Of a stretch of DNA of 64,000 bases, positions 10,757-21,797 are shown in pieces (the first letter of the stretch is position 1; the number at the start of each line of letters is the position of its first letter). The position numbers were made by a program, and so were the translations under genes. The DNA comes from Timema cristinae (Eukaryota; Arthropoda; Insecta; Phasmatodea; Timematidae). The notes below the pieces were generated by a model. The model worked only from the letters and a program-made list of their open reading frames with translations, searched no databases and was not told the DNA's origin. Location: NCBI GenBank assembly GCA_039000515.1, contig JBCFYV010011135.1:30657876-30721875 (forward strand). The letters run 5' to 3'.

Positions 10757-13700
10757 CAGGGTGGACAAATGAACACGTTCTAAGAAGAGTGGTGAGAAGA
10801 TCAGGTGGACAGACAGGGGACAAATGAACAAGTTCTAAGAAGAGTGGTGAGAAGATCAGGTGGACAGACAGGGGGACAAATTAACAAGTCCTAGGAAGAG
10901 TGGTGGGAAGATCAGGTGGACAGACAGGGGGACAGATGAACAAGTCCTAAGAAGAGTGGTGGGAAGATCAGGTGGACAGATGAACAAGTCCTAAGAAGAG
11001 TGGTGGGAAGATCAGGTGGACAGACAGGGGGAGAGATGAACAAGTCCTAAGAAGAATGGGTGAGAAGATCAGGTGGACAGACAGGGGGAGAGATGAACAA
11101 GTCCTAAGAAGAATGGTGAGAAGATCAGGTGGACAGACAGGGGGAGAGATGAACAAGTCCTAAGAAGAGTGGGTGAGAAGATCTGGTGGACAGACAGGGG
11201 GACAAATGAACAAGTCCTAAGAAGAGTGGTGGGAAGATCAGGTGGACAGATGAACAAGTCCTAAGAAGAGTGGTGGGAAGATCAGGTGGACAGACAGGGG
11301 GAGAGATGAACAAGTCCTAAGGAAGAATCGGGTGAGAAGATCAGGTGGACAGACATGAGACAATCTGAACAGTAAGAGGTGGTGGGAAGATCAGGTGGAC
11401 AGATGAACAAGTCCTAAGAAGAGTGGTGGGAAGATCAGGTGGACAGACAGGGGGACAGATGAACAAGTCCTAAGAAGAGTGGTGGGAAGATCAGGTGGAC
11501 AGACAGGGGGAGAGATGAACAAGTCCTAAGAAGAGTGGGTGAGAAGATCTGGTGGACAGACAGGGGGACAAATGAACAAGTCCTAAGAAGAGTGGTGGGA
11601 AGATCAGGTGGACAGACAGGGGACAGATGAACAAGTCCTAAGAAGAGTGGGTGAGAAGATCAGGTGGACAGACAGGGAGACAAATGGACAAGTCCTAAGA
11701 AGAGTGGTGAGAAGATCAGGTGGATAGACAGGGTGGAAAAATGAACAAGTACTAAGAAGAGTGGTGAGAAGATCAGGTGGACAGACAGGGTGGACAAATG
11801 AACAAGTACTAAGAAGAGTGGTGAGAAGATCAGGTGGACAGACAGGGGGACAAATGAACAAGTCCTAAGAAGAGTGGTGAGAAGATCAGGTGGACAGACA
11901 GGGGGACAAATCAACAAGTTCTAAGAAGAGTGGTCAGAAGATCAGGTAGACAGACAGGGGACAAATCAACAAGTTCTAAGAAGAGAGGTTGAAGATCAGT
12001 GGACAGACAGGGGGACAAATGAACAAGTCCTAAGAAGAGTGGTGAGAAGATCAGGTGGACAGACAGGGTGGACAAATGAACAAGTACTAAGAAGAGTGGT
12101 GAGAAGATCAGGTGGACAGACAGGGGGACAAATGAACAAGTCCTAAGAAGAGTGGTGAGATGATCAGGTGGACAGACAGGGGTACAAATTAACAAGTCCT
12201 AGGAAGAGTGGTGGGAAGATCAGGTGGACAGACAGGGGACAGATGAACAAGTCCTAAGAAGAGTGGTGGGAAGATCAGTGGACAGATGAACAGTCCTAAG
12301 AAGAGTGGTGGAAGATCAGGGGGAGAGATGAACAAGTCCTAAGAAGAATGGGTGAGAAGATCAGGTGGACAGACAGGGGGAGAGATGAACAAGTCCTAAG
12401 AAGAATGGGTGAGAAGATCAGGTGGACAGACAGGGGGAGAGATGAACAAGTCCTAAGAAGAGTGGGTGAGAAGATCTGGTGGACAGACAGGGGGACAAAT
12501 GAACAAGTCCTAAGAAGAGTGGTGGGAAGATCAGGTGGACAGATGAAACAAGTCCTAAGAAGAGTGGTGGGAAGATCAGGTGGACAGACAGGGGGAGAGA
12601 TGAACAAGTCCTAAGAAGAATGGGTGAGAAGATCAGGTGGACAGACAGGGGGACAAATGAACAAGTCCTAAGAAGAGTGGTGGAAGATCAGGTGGACAGA
12701 TGAACAAGTCCTAAGAAGAGTGGTGGGAAGATCAGGTGGACAGACAGGGGGACAGATGAACAAGTCCTAAGAAGAGTGGTGGGAAGATCAGGTGGACAGA
12801 CAGGGGAGAGATGAACAAGTCTAAGAAGAGTGGGTGAGAAGATCTGGTGGACAGACAGGGGGACAAATGAACAAGTCTAAGAAGAGTGGTGGGAAGATCA
12901 GGTGGACAGATGAACAAGTCCTAAGAAGAGTGGTGGGAAGATCAGGTGGACAGACAGGGGGAGAGATGAACAAGTCCTAAGAAGAATGGGTGAGAAGATC
13001 AGGTGGACAGACAGGGGGACAAATGAACAAGTCCTAAGAAGAGTGGTGGGAAGATCGGTGGACAGACAGGGGGACAGATGAACAAGTCCTAAGAAGAGTG
13101 GTGGAAGATCAGGTGGACAGACAGGGGACAGATGAACAAGTCCTAAGAAGAGTGGTGAGAAGATCAGGTGGACAGACAGGGGGAGAGATGAACAAGTCCT
13201 AAGAAGAGTGGGTGAGAAGATCAGGGGACAGACAGGGGGACAAATGAACAAGTCCTAAGAGAGTGGTGGGAAGATCAGGTGGACAGACAGGGGGACAGAT
13301 GAACAAGTCCTAGAAGGTGGGTGAGAGATCAGGTGGACAGACAGGGAGACAAATGGACAAGTCCTAAGAAGAGTGGTGAGAAGATCAGGTGGATAGACAG
13401 GTGGAAAAATGAACAAGTACTAAGAAGAGTGGTGAGAAGATCAGGTGGACAGACAGGGTGGACAAATGAACAAGTACTAAAAGAGTGGTGAGAAGATCAG
13501 GTGGACAGACAGGGGGACAAATGAACAAGTCCTAAGAAGAGTGGTGAGATGATCAGGTGGACAGACAGGGGTACAAATGAACTGGTTCTAAGAAGAGTGG
13601 TCAGAAGATCAGGTGGACAGACAGGGGGACAAATGAACAAGTCCTAAGAAGAGCGGTGAGAAGATCAGGTGGACAGACAGGGGTACAAATGAACAGGTTC

Positions 13701-14050
13701 TAAGAAGAGTGGTCAGAAGATCAGGTGGACAGACAGGGGTACAAATGAACAGGTTCTAAGAAGAGTGGTCAGAAGATCAGGTGGACAGACAGGGGGACAA
13801 ATGAACAGGTTCTAAGAAGAGTGGTGAGAAGATCAGGTGGACAGACAGGGGGACAAATCAACAAGTTCTAAGAAGAGTGGTCAGAAGATCAGGTAGACAG
13901 ACAGGGTGACAAATCAACAAGTTCTAAGAAGAGAGGTTAGAAGATCAGGTGGACAGACAGGGGGACAAATGAACAAGTCCTAAGAAGAGTGGTGAGAAGA
14001 TCAGGTGGACAGACAGGGGTACAAATGAACAGGTTCTAAGAAGAGTGGTG
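10757..14050 (+). repeat. Minisatellite, 56/57-bp unit derived from LINE coding sequence, about 58 copies
   Basis: The unit contains gaacaagtcctaagaagag, gtgagaagatcaggtggac and agacagggggacaaat. In its 57-bp form it is 19 codons reading EQVLRRMGEKIRWTDRGRD. This equals the segment W-T-D-R-x-T-N-E-x-x-x-R-R-V-G-E-K found near the C-terminus of insect-type non-LTR retrotransposon proteins. One unexpanded copy of that segment is present in this window at about 46,040-46,140 (reverse). Length variants of 55-57 bp and many partial units shift the frame, so the array is not one protein. Directly after it, the LINE protein continues in the expected order. Confidence 0.95.
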
Positions 14051-14310
14051 AGAAGAGAAACATTTTAGATGTGATTCTTTGGTACAAAGAAAAGTGGATT
14101 GAACACATCCTTAAGAGGAACTGTCTTCTGCAATACATCATGAAAGAAAAGGTTGAGGGAAAGAGGAGCTTAGGAAGGAGGAAGATTCAAACAATGGATT
14201 ACTTGAAGGCAAGAAGAAAATTCTGGGAGATGAAGGAGTAGGCAGAGGACAGGGTGCATTGCTGGTCTAAGGTCACTGACAATAGGAATGAACCTGTTGT
14301 GCTCAAAAAA
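14051..14310 (+). pseudogene. LINE (non-LTR retrotransposon) C-terminal remnant
   Basis: Starting from gtgagaagagaaacatttta the frame reads GEKRNILDVILWYKEKW, IEHILKRNCLLQYIMKEK, GRRKIQTMDYLK, then FWEMKE, a TAG stop, and AEDRVHWW. This order of motifs (RNILxxI, HILKRNCLL, GRRxxQxxDxL, E-AEDRxxW) is the extreme C-terminus of the same LINE type as the reverse fragment at 45,850-46,595. It directly continues the 57-bp array. It is non-functional because there is no reverse transcriptase domain and an internal stop. Confidence 0.85.
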
Positions 14311-14329
14311 CCGCCCCGTACTTAATCCA

Positions 14330-14640
14330 TCGTCACTAACTTATCTCACACTTTCCTATCCTTGCATACTCCCTTTTCTTCAACAACATCCATACACCGA
14401 GTCATACATTCTCTATTATGATTAAAACTCTTAATGTTTCTATTTTTACGTTCGTCTACAACATTTAGCCACGTCTTACATGGCCTACCCCTTCCTTTTG
14501 ATCAACACACTCTACCTTCATATATTTACTTCGTCACTAGCTCCACATTCATCCTCTCAACATGCCCCAACCAACGTAAGATGCTTCTTTCCCATTTAAT
14601 TATTGTATTCCCTTTCAAAACTGCACTCCTTCAGCTCCCA
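14330..14640 (-). mobile_element. Second LINE-type remnant, C-terminal tail
   Basis: On the reverse strand the order is ggagctagtgac, atatatgaaggtagagtg, ggtaggccatgtaagac, aaacattaagagttttaat, then tgtatgactcggtgtatgg. The same order occurs forward at 32,620-33,240, there interrupted by a SINE. Translation gives short pieces such as YEGRVC and KRRGRPCKTWL, like retrotransposon C-termini. No intact frame is present. The forward 84-codon frame here is a shadow. Confidence 0.6.
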
Positions 14641-14820
14641 TTCATTACTGACTCTGTCCATACGAGTTTTTCCACATACATTTATTAGTTATCTCATTCC
14701 GACCGCATTCACCTTACTCTTGTGTTTTCCTGACAAACTCACGTTTCACATCCGTTAAACAATTTTGACGTCAACACACCTTAATATAGTGCCATATTTT
14801 CCTCTTTCGAGATTTCTTTT

Positions 14821-14852
14821 ATTAATAATAATAATAATAATAATAATAATTA
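14821..14852. repeat. (TAA)n microsatellite
   Basis: About ten TAA units. This is possibly the remnant of a SINE tail, but no SINE body adjoins it. Confidence 0.9.
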
Positions 14853-15909
14853 TATTAGTAACATTACACGTTTTTGTGAGTAATTTATGGTAAAGTAGGT
14901 CACATAAAAATAATCGAAAATATGTTCAAAATTCCGGGCTCTGCTAATAACCGCGTGTTCTAGTCGGTTCCAAGCATGTGACCATATCACAGAGTCCACC
15001 TGACGGTTGTAAAAATACCCACACGTCGGCTATTCCCGTCTTTCCCGCCCCCCTGGAGCGGTATCGTCAACAAACCAAATGACGTCTCATACCCTGGCAC
15101 CGGCGTTGCTCTAGAAATATCTCGATTCAAGAGAGAGCCCCCCTCCCTCATTTACAACTTCTACCGTGCGAGGCGCTAGTGTCTAGTATTTAGATTCTAT
15201 TCACCAGCAAGACTGTAATGTCAGTGGCCTGGCCTATGAAGGGTTAAAATAATCAAAACTAAGACAGCAAGACTTACAAACTAACTTAATCTAGGTTAGT
15301 ACTTCTAATACTACACACACAGTTCTTCCTCTTTAATATTTTTCTTTTTGGATAACAATAACTTATAAGCTTTTGAAAAAGAAAGTATTTAAACTCAAAA
15401 ACTGGCTCTACGGATGGAGGATGGTCCTTACTTCCTCCCTCCCCTCCCTCTTTCCCTCCTCCCCCCTTTCCCGACTGAGTGAGATAGTCCTGTTGCCAAA
15501 TCTACGAATAGATAACACCAAAGTGTGAAAACAAATTAGGGGGGCTCGCACCTTCTAATAAATCCCGCTTTTAATTTTGAAAACAAGTTAATTTAGAAAC
15601 AGCGAGTTTATTATTCTCACTAGTTGGCTCTAGTCAGTGGCGTGAGCAGGATTGTGAAATGAGGGGACATTAGAGGAAGGGGGGGTGGGGGTCCTTTCGA
15701 CAAGTTTTTCCTCTTTTTTTGACATGGGACATTTCTAGATTTGGAAATGTTTTGAGGCAATTAAAGATATTTATAATGATGTGATATTATTCTCTTAAAG
15801 AATAATTTTAATAAGGTCTTGAATATCATCATCATCATCATATATATATTATTATTAACTAGACCCCTTTGTTGTGTAATGATCATAATTCCTGACTATA
15901 GATTACAGG
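14853..15909. other. Intergenic DNA with polypyrimidine tract and a hAT-like end
   Basis: A run of C/T-rich sequence lies at about 15,425-15,475. At 15,634 cagtggcgtgagcagg followed by a G-rich stretch resembles one end of the hAT-like element also seen at 51,126-51,745. An (atc/ata) run lies at 15,825-15,850. No gene seen. Confidence 0.5.
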
Positions 15910-16148
15910 CAACACTCTACTCTCGCAGAAAACTAGAGACCGATGACGGGGAGATAGAGGTTCGAATCTCGGTGAGGTTAACTGAGGGTGGACTTTCTAA
16001 AATGGTTTTACACTCTTCCTACACGTTAATTCAGGTACAATTCTTATTAATATAACCTCCCCAATCTTTAAAACCATTGACTCAATTAGTACATAAGAGT
16101 ATAATTGAGCGTGTAGTAAGAAGCTATGAAAAAAAAAAAAAAAAAAAA
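15910..16148 (+). mobile_element. SINE-B, diverged, ending in a long A run
   Basis: The B box ggttcgaatctcgg and the body (actgagggtgg, taattagtacataag) are SINE-B. The head is degraded. The tail ends in about 20 A at 16,129-16,148 instead of (taa)n, consistent with a retrotransposed 3' end. Confidence 0.8.
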
Positions 16149-16954
16149 GGACTCGAGGAAAGGAGGGAATAGAACCATCCCACATCTACTAAAAATAGTT
16201 ACCTATTATCTCCGAAGGTCTACAGAGGCTGAATGGGCGAGGTCTTGTTTAAAAGAATCATCGTTAGACCCCCTCGAAGCCTTGAACCAGCTAGAAGTGA
16301 AAGTACAAACAGAAAAAACAACCATGAGCTAATAAGTTAAAACGACAACCACCATCATTGATCCACCGACAATGTACGTGTACACTTTGTAAAGGAAAAA
16401 AAAAAAGTGATCTTCATGCTCGAGTGATTGGCGAGGCTGAACCATGATTCTTGGATATGTTGGGCGAAAAGCACGTAAACAGTCAACGGATAGATTTTTT
16501 CTTCTCTTCTCAATCCTAGGATTGGGCATTTTAAAATTACCAAAGCCTGAATCAATTTCGGTTACTAAAGGATCAAAGCCTTGAAATGATATTTTAGTTC
16601 GTTTCTCGACCAGAGAGAGCAGTGTTGACGCGCGCACCCATTTTGATCAACCGCATGAATTCAAGAGGGATATGCTAACAGAACCTAACCAAATTTGTTT
16701 TTACCTAACCTAACATAATGACTGGATTTTCAACTTTGGTCGTTGAGTAATTGCACAATCCTAAATTTGGTTGTTTGGAAACTTCAAAGACCAAACTTTA
16801 ATTGGGGTAAGGTTATTTTAAAACGTCGGATCCTAAAAATGTTCCCAAAAAAAAATCAGTTCATTGACCATTTTTGGGCTTTGCATCCGATAGATATATC
16901 TGGACGCTTTTTATGGTGGAATGAAAAAAAAAGCGAATTAAGTCCTTTCAGTCA
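16149..16954. other. Intergenic DNA; unexplained reverse frame
   Basis: A reverse open frame at 16,329-16,637 (102 codons) contains pieces such as GFGNFKMPNPRIEKRR and VQPRQSLEHEDHF, which look repeat-derived rather than random. I cannot assign it. Nothing else was recognised. Confidence 0.3.
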
Positions 16955-18235
16955 GTGAGAAAGTATCAATCGCTGTCAGACCACATGACTTAAAATACAA
17001 TGTTCTGTGTGGTTTTCTGAAACTACTCCTCTATTCTGTCTAAGCCTTCACTCCCTTTAACCCTTCATCCACAACCACCCTTTGAGATGTCACTAAGAAA
17101 GAGGGGAAAGAAAACTACGAAACTTCTTATCTCAAGGTAAAGAGGAAAGCTCGCTGCTAGTTCTCGAATATCAAACAATGACTGTATTTTTTAGAAGAAA
17201 CTTCTCATCTGAAGGTAAAGAGGAAAGCTCGCTGCTAGTTCTCAAATATCAAACAATGACTGTATTTGTTAGAGGAAACTTCTTATCTCAAGGTAAAGAG
17301 GAAAGCTCGCTGCTAGTTCTCGAATATCAAACAATGACTGTATTTTTTAGAAGAAACTTCTCATCTGAAGGTAAAGAGGAAAGCTCGCTGCTAGTTCTCA
17401 AATATCAAACAATGACTGTATTTGTTAGAGGAAACTTCTTATCTGAAGGTAAAGAGGAAAGCTCGCTGCTAGTCCTCAAATATCAAACAATAACTGTATT
17501 TGTTAAAGGAAACTTCTTATCTGAAGGTAATGAGGAAAGCTCGCTGCTAGTTCTCAAATATCAAACAATGACTGTATTTGTTAGAGGAAACTGCTTATCT
17601 CAAGGTAAAGAGGAAAGCTCGCTGCTAGTTCTAAAATATCAAACATTGACTGTATTTGTTAGAGGAAACTTCTTATCTCAAGGTAAAGAGGAAAGCTCGC
17701 TGCTAGTTCTCAGATATCAAAAAATGAGTGTATTTGTTAGAGGAAACTTCTTATCTGAAGGTAAAGAGGAAAGCTCGCTGCTAGTTCTCAAATATCAAAC
17801 AATGACTGTATTTGTTAGAAGAAACTTCTTATCTCAAGGTAAAGAGGAAAGCTCGCTGCTAGTTCTCGAATATCAAACAATGACTGTATTTTTTAGAAGA
17901 AACTTCTCATCTGAAGGTAAAGAGGAAAGCTCGCTGCTAGTTCTCAAATATCAAACAATGACTGTATTTGTTAGAAGAAACTTCTCATCTCAAGGTAAAG
18001 AGGAAAGCTCGCTGCTAGTTCTCAAATATCAAACAATGACTATAGCTGTTTTTCCATGAAGACTAGTCTCATAGCTCCGTGAATGTGATTAAAAAGTCGT
18101 TGAAAATGAGATAATGTCACATTATCACACATTTGTTTCTAGTAATAAAACTCAAAATATAAGGTTGTTAAGGAAAAAGAGCCCTGTTAGAGTCTGTTGA
18201 CTTTATTTTGGCATGAACCATATTTTGAAATGACT
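16955..18235 (+). mobile_element. S78 element: satellite-bearing dispersed repeat, copy 1
   Basis: The left flank (tgagaaagtatcaatcgctg, acttaaaatacaatg), the central 78-bp array, and the right flank (agactagtctcatagctcc, then ttgttaaggaaaaagagccc) all recur in the same order at 36,085, 43,390 and 48,135 on the reverse strand. A fixed order of flank, array and flank at four sites means the array travels inside a larger mobile unit. No transposase frame was seen. A non-autonomous Helitron/Helentron-like element with a satellite core is one possibility, not proven. Confidence 0.75.
17124..18050 (+). repeat. 78-bp tandem array, about 12 copies
   Basis: Each unit is 26 codons, reading MTVFVRGNFLSQGKEESS then LLVLKYQT, and the 293-codon frame stays open. 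Unit-to-unit changes include Q/E, V/F and G/R replacements. Copies of the same array at 36 kb contain 1-bp deletions that break the frame, so I treat this as a minisatellite rather than a gene. Confidence 0.9.
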
Positions 18236-18391
18236 CATCGTAGAAGTAAATATTGCTGAACAAACAGTTTTTACTAATCACTAGTAAGTAAGAATTGCGT
18301 CTTTCTATCCTTGTGGGCTATACTCACACGTAATATTCACGTTAGTGTATTCGGGATTAGGACATTTGAATTTATAGGAAGTGTACTCGTT

Positions 18392-18955
18392 GTTACTGTA
18401 GTAACTTTTCTAGCTGTCAGATAAGGTTCTTCATATGAACATTGGACTGTAGTAACTGTTCTAGCTGTCAGATAAGGTTCTTCCTATGAACATTGGACTG
18501 TAGTAACTGTTCTAGCTGTCAGATAAGGTTCTTCCTATGAACATTAGATTGTAGTAACTGTTCTAGCCGTCAGATAAGGTTCTTCTTATGAACATTGGAC
18601 TGTAGTAACTGTTCTAGTTGTCAGATAAGGTTCTTCCTATTAACATTGGACTGTAGTGACTGTTCTAGCTGTCAGATAAGGTTCTTCCTATGAACATTGG
18701 ACTGTAGTAACTTTCTAGCTGTCAGATAAGGTTCTTCCTATGAACATTGGACTGTAGTGACTGTTCTAGATGTCAGATAAGGTTCTTCCTATGAACATTG
18801 GACTGTAGTGACTGTTCTAGCTGTCAGATAAAGTTCTTCCTATGAACATTGGACTGTAGTAACTGTTATAGCTGTCATATAAGGTTCTTCCAATGAACAT
18901 TGGACTGTAGTAACTGTTCTAGCTGTCAGATAAGGTTCTTCATAGGAAGATTGAT
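18392..18955 (+). repeat. 51-bp tandem array (S51), locus 1, 11 copies
   Basis: The unit contains ctgtagtaactgttctagct, gtcagataaggttcttccta and tgaacattgga, with a 51-bp period. An inverted array of the same unit lies at 19,336-19,640. Confidence 0.95.
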
Positions 18956-19335
18956 TGATAAAATAATATACATCTATTTGTCGTGCTGATCCAGGATCGA
19001 AGTGAGGTCATCTCTCCACGTGGGTGTCACGCCCACCCACTCGAACCAAGAGAGAGATAGTAATAGTTGACCTGGTATACTTACCGTAGTTGTCCGCACG
19101 GTTTAACGACATGTTAACATACACCCCTCCCCATCACTACAGGTTAACAAGGTGTTGAATATTTATAGACGAGAAATACCGGACATTCGAGTAGGCCACT
19201 TACTAACTCGTTAACACACATCTACCCCTGGATAATACGTTTCCTTATTGGCATTTTAATTTCTTGTGTAGTTAATAATGGAGTCATATTATGCCTCACA
19301 AGTATCCACTCTTGGTTTTAAAAGGAGGAAGGCTA
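18956..19335. other. Spacer between inverted S51 arrays
   Basis: About 380 bp of unique DNA with a GC-richer stretch (19,000-19,140), flanked by oppositely oriented S51 arrays. The two arrays could pair and place this segment in a loop. No gene seen. Confidence 0.5.
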
Positions 19336-19640
19336 GAACAGTTACTTCAGTCCAATGTTCATAGGAAGAACCTTATCTGACAGCTAGAACAGTTACTACA
19401 GTCCAATGTTCATAGGAAGAACCTTATCTGACAGCTAGAACAGTTACTACAGTCCAATGTTCATAGAAAGAACCTTATCTGACAGCTAGAACAGTTACTA
19501 CAGTCCAATGTTCATAGGAAGAACCTTATCTGACAGCTAGAACAGTTACTACAGTCCAATGTTCATAGGAAGAACCTTATCTGACAGCTAGAACAGTTAC
19601 TACAGTCCAATGTTCATAGGAAGAACCTTATCGGACCGAT
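19336..19640 (-). repeat. 51-bp tandem array (S51), locus 2, 6 copies
   Basis: Reverse complement of the S51 unit (cagttactacagtccaatgt, tcataggaagaaccttatct). Confidence 0.95.
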
Positions 19641-19840
19641 AGAAAAGCTACCATGCAAAGCTAGTCTCCCAGGTTCGTTTCACAGCCTCTAGCACCCATC
19701 ACTGCTAGTGAATCTTTTTTTCTCTTTAATGACCTACTTGCACGTGTTGGGCGACGTGGGTGCTAATCAAGAGATGATTCTTCTCTATCAGCGACCTACA
19801 TGATCTCACGGCTAGTGTACCTGACCGGTACTATGAAACT

Positions 19841-20150
19841 AATATCTGGGTAACAGGACCAACACAGGGATATAGACTTACAAACTAACTTATCCTAGGA
19901 CAGCAACACTAGCACCAGGAGCTGTAATATCTGGGTAACATGACCAACACAGGGATATAGACTTACAAACTAACTTAACCTAGGACAGCAATACTAGCAC
20001 CAGGAGTTGTAATATCTGGGTAACAGGACTAACACAGGGATATAGACTTACAGACTAACTTAACCTAGTACAGCAACACTAGCACCAGGAGTTGTAATAT
20101 CTGGGTAACAGGACTAACACAAGGATATAGACTTACAGACTAGCTTACAT
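19841..20150. repeat. Minisatellite, 85-bp unit, about 3.6 copies
   Basis: aatatctgggtaacagg recurs at 19,841, 19,926, 20,011 and 20,096. Units also carry gggatatagacttaca and agcaacactagcaccagg. Confidence 0.95.
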
Positions 20151-20737
20151 TTATGGACAATGGTTGAAATGTTAGCAACGTACTGACCGAGTAATAGCAT
20201 TAATTTGCCGAATGTATTATTTTCCTAATTTCCACTCTAATATCGTTATTGCTAATTAAAATTAATCCAAAATATTTTAACGCATTAACCCATACTTTAT
20301 AATTGTACTAATACAAAGTACTTTATGAACGCAAACTATTTTTGTTATTTTTAATATTCGCAAAACTAAAAAAGGTGACAATTTTGAAGACGTTTAGTTT
20401 ATTTCGTAGTACCTACCTGGCTAAACATTTCACGATATCTGCCATCATTGTTTGGGTGCGGTTTATCTAATGAATTAGGTACGAAAACATCCGTATCCTT
20501 GTCACTATAACTCTTATTTCGTGAAAGTTGGCATCATTTTTTTGGTACAAGTTTTTCTTTTAATTAAGTACGACCCTTTTACCCCTTTACTACACCTTGT
20601 TAATCACGTATTTATTTACTGATTTTTTCCTTAAGCACCGTGTCTTGGCTCTACTAGCAGTTCAGATTATACGTGACGCCTTAAACGATACAGCCACCGA
20701 GGCAGTTATCTATCGAATTAAGTGTGAAAAACCCACT
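20151..20737. other. AT-rich intergenic DNA, no gene seen
   Basis: Nothing recognised on either strand. Confidence 0.5.
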
Positions 20738-20975
20738 TTCGGTGGCCACATGGTCTAAAGCGCTACTTTTGTATGCCGATGACGGGGAATTAGAGTTTTG
20801 AATCTCGGTCGGGTGTACATAGTGGTTTTTCTCAAATTGTTTTCTACTCTCCATCGACGCAAATGCATGTACACTTCCTATAAATATAGTCTTCTTAATT
20901 CTTTAAAAAAAAATTAGTGTAACTAGTAGGCCTACATAAGCGTATAACCCGAACAGGTATTAAGACGTGGTATTG
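20738..20975 (+). mobile_element. SINE-B
   Basis: Head ggtggccacatggtctaaag, a weakened B box (gttttgaatctcgg), the body, and the tail ataacccgaacaggtattaa followed by an A-rich end. Confidence 0.85.
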
Positions 20976-21117
20976 AAAAAAATATGTATAAATAATATTT
21001 GAAAACAGCACCTATTATACACCCTTTAACTTTACCATCGCGGTGATAGTTGTCCATCATTATTTCAATACGTTCTTCTCTAGTGAATCAAGTACGCAAA
21101 CTTGTAACGTACCACTA

Positions 21118-21351
21118 CAGTAGCCCCATGGCTTCTTTGGTGCTGACTGACAGCTCACAGCTGACTTCTCACAGTCAACATTTAGCTATATACCTAAATG
21201 TTGACTGTCAGAAGTGACAGCTGCTAAACACATAATTTTTTTTCAGATCATATGGTTCGGCGTAGGGATACATAATTTGGTCTGGTAACTTTTCAAAGCC
21301 GTCAGCTCTAAGCTGTGAGCTGTCAGCACTAAAGACGTCATGGGGCTACTG
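21118..21351. mobile_element. 234-bp MITE with CAGT... ends and TA duplication
   Basis: The ends CAGTAGCCCCATG and CATGGGGCTACTG are inverted, with TA on each side (21,116-21,117 and 21,352-21,353). The arms extend inward (gctgactgacagctcacagc against its partial complement). A central palindrome surrounds tatata. A TA target and CAGT ends are typical of the Tc1/mariner/pogo superfamily. The left arm reappears as a tandem array at 62,247-62,472. Confidence 0.85.
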
Positions 21352-21353
21352 TA

Positions 21354-21797
21354 CCTACGCAAAAACAAGTGTGGTTATAGGTCGTTCTTGCTCGTAGTTA
21401 GATTCCATCGCGCTATAAATAGAAGGTGCATTAATATCCATCCATCCTCTCACTACAAGTACCAGGGACACACCAACTGATCCCATGGACAAAATACAAC
21501 ACTTTTGTTTTAACTTGGTTATTTATTTATTTATTTATTCATACACTCATATCTTTAGCAGAATCTTTAAAATAAAATATAAAAACAAGAGAGACAAGTC
21601 TCCCGCAACTAAGTGGCGAGGGAGGTCACGTGACTGGGACACGACTTTCATTGCTTTAAACCAGGTGGCTGAGAAACTGCGATTTTCGTAGGAAGAACCT
21701 TGCAGAAAATACAAACATTTAGTTTTGGCAGTCTTAATAATTGATGATTTTAATATATTTTAGTGTTATTTTATAGTCATTATTTACACCAAAAGTG
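21354..21797. other. AT-rich DNA, no gene seen
   Basis: A 68-codon forward frame at 21,485-21,691 has no recognisable motif. Confidence 0.4.

Noticed and set aside
10968..13251. Series of short reverse frames with LSVHLIFSP-type repeats
   Set aside because: They are antisense shadows of the LINE-derived minisatellite.
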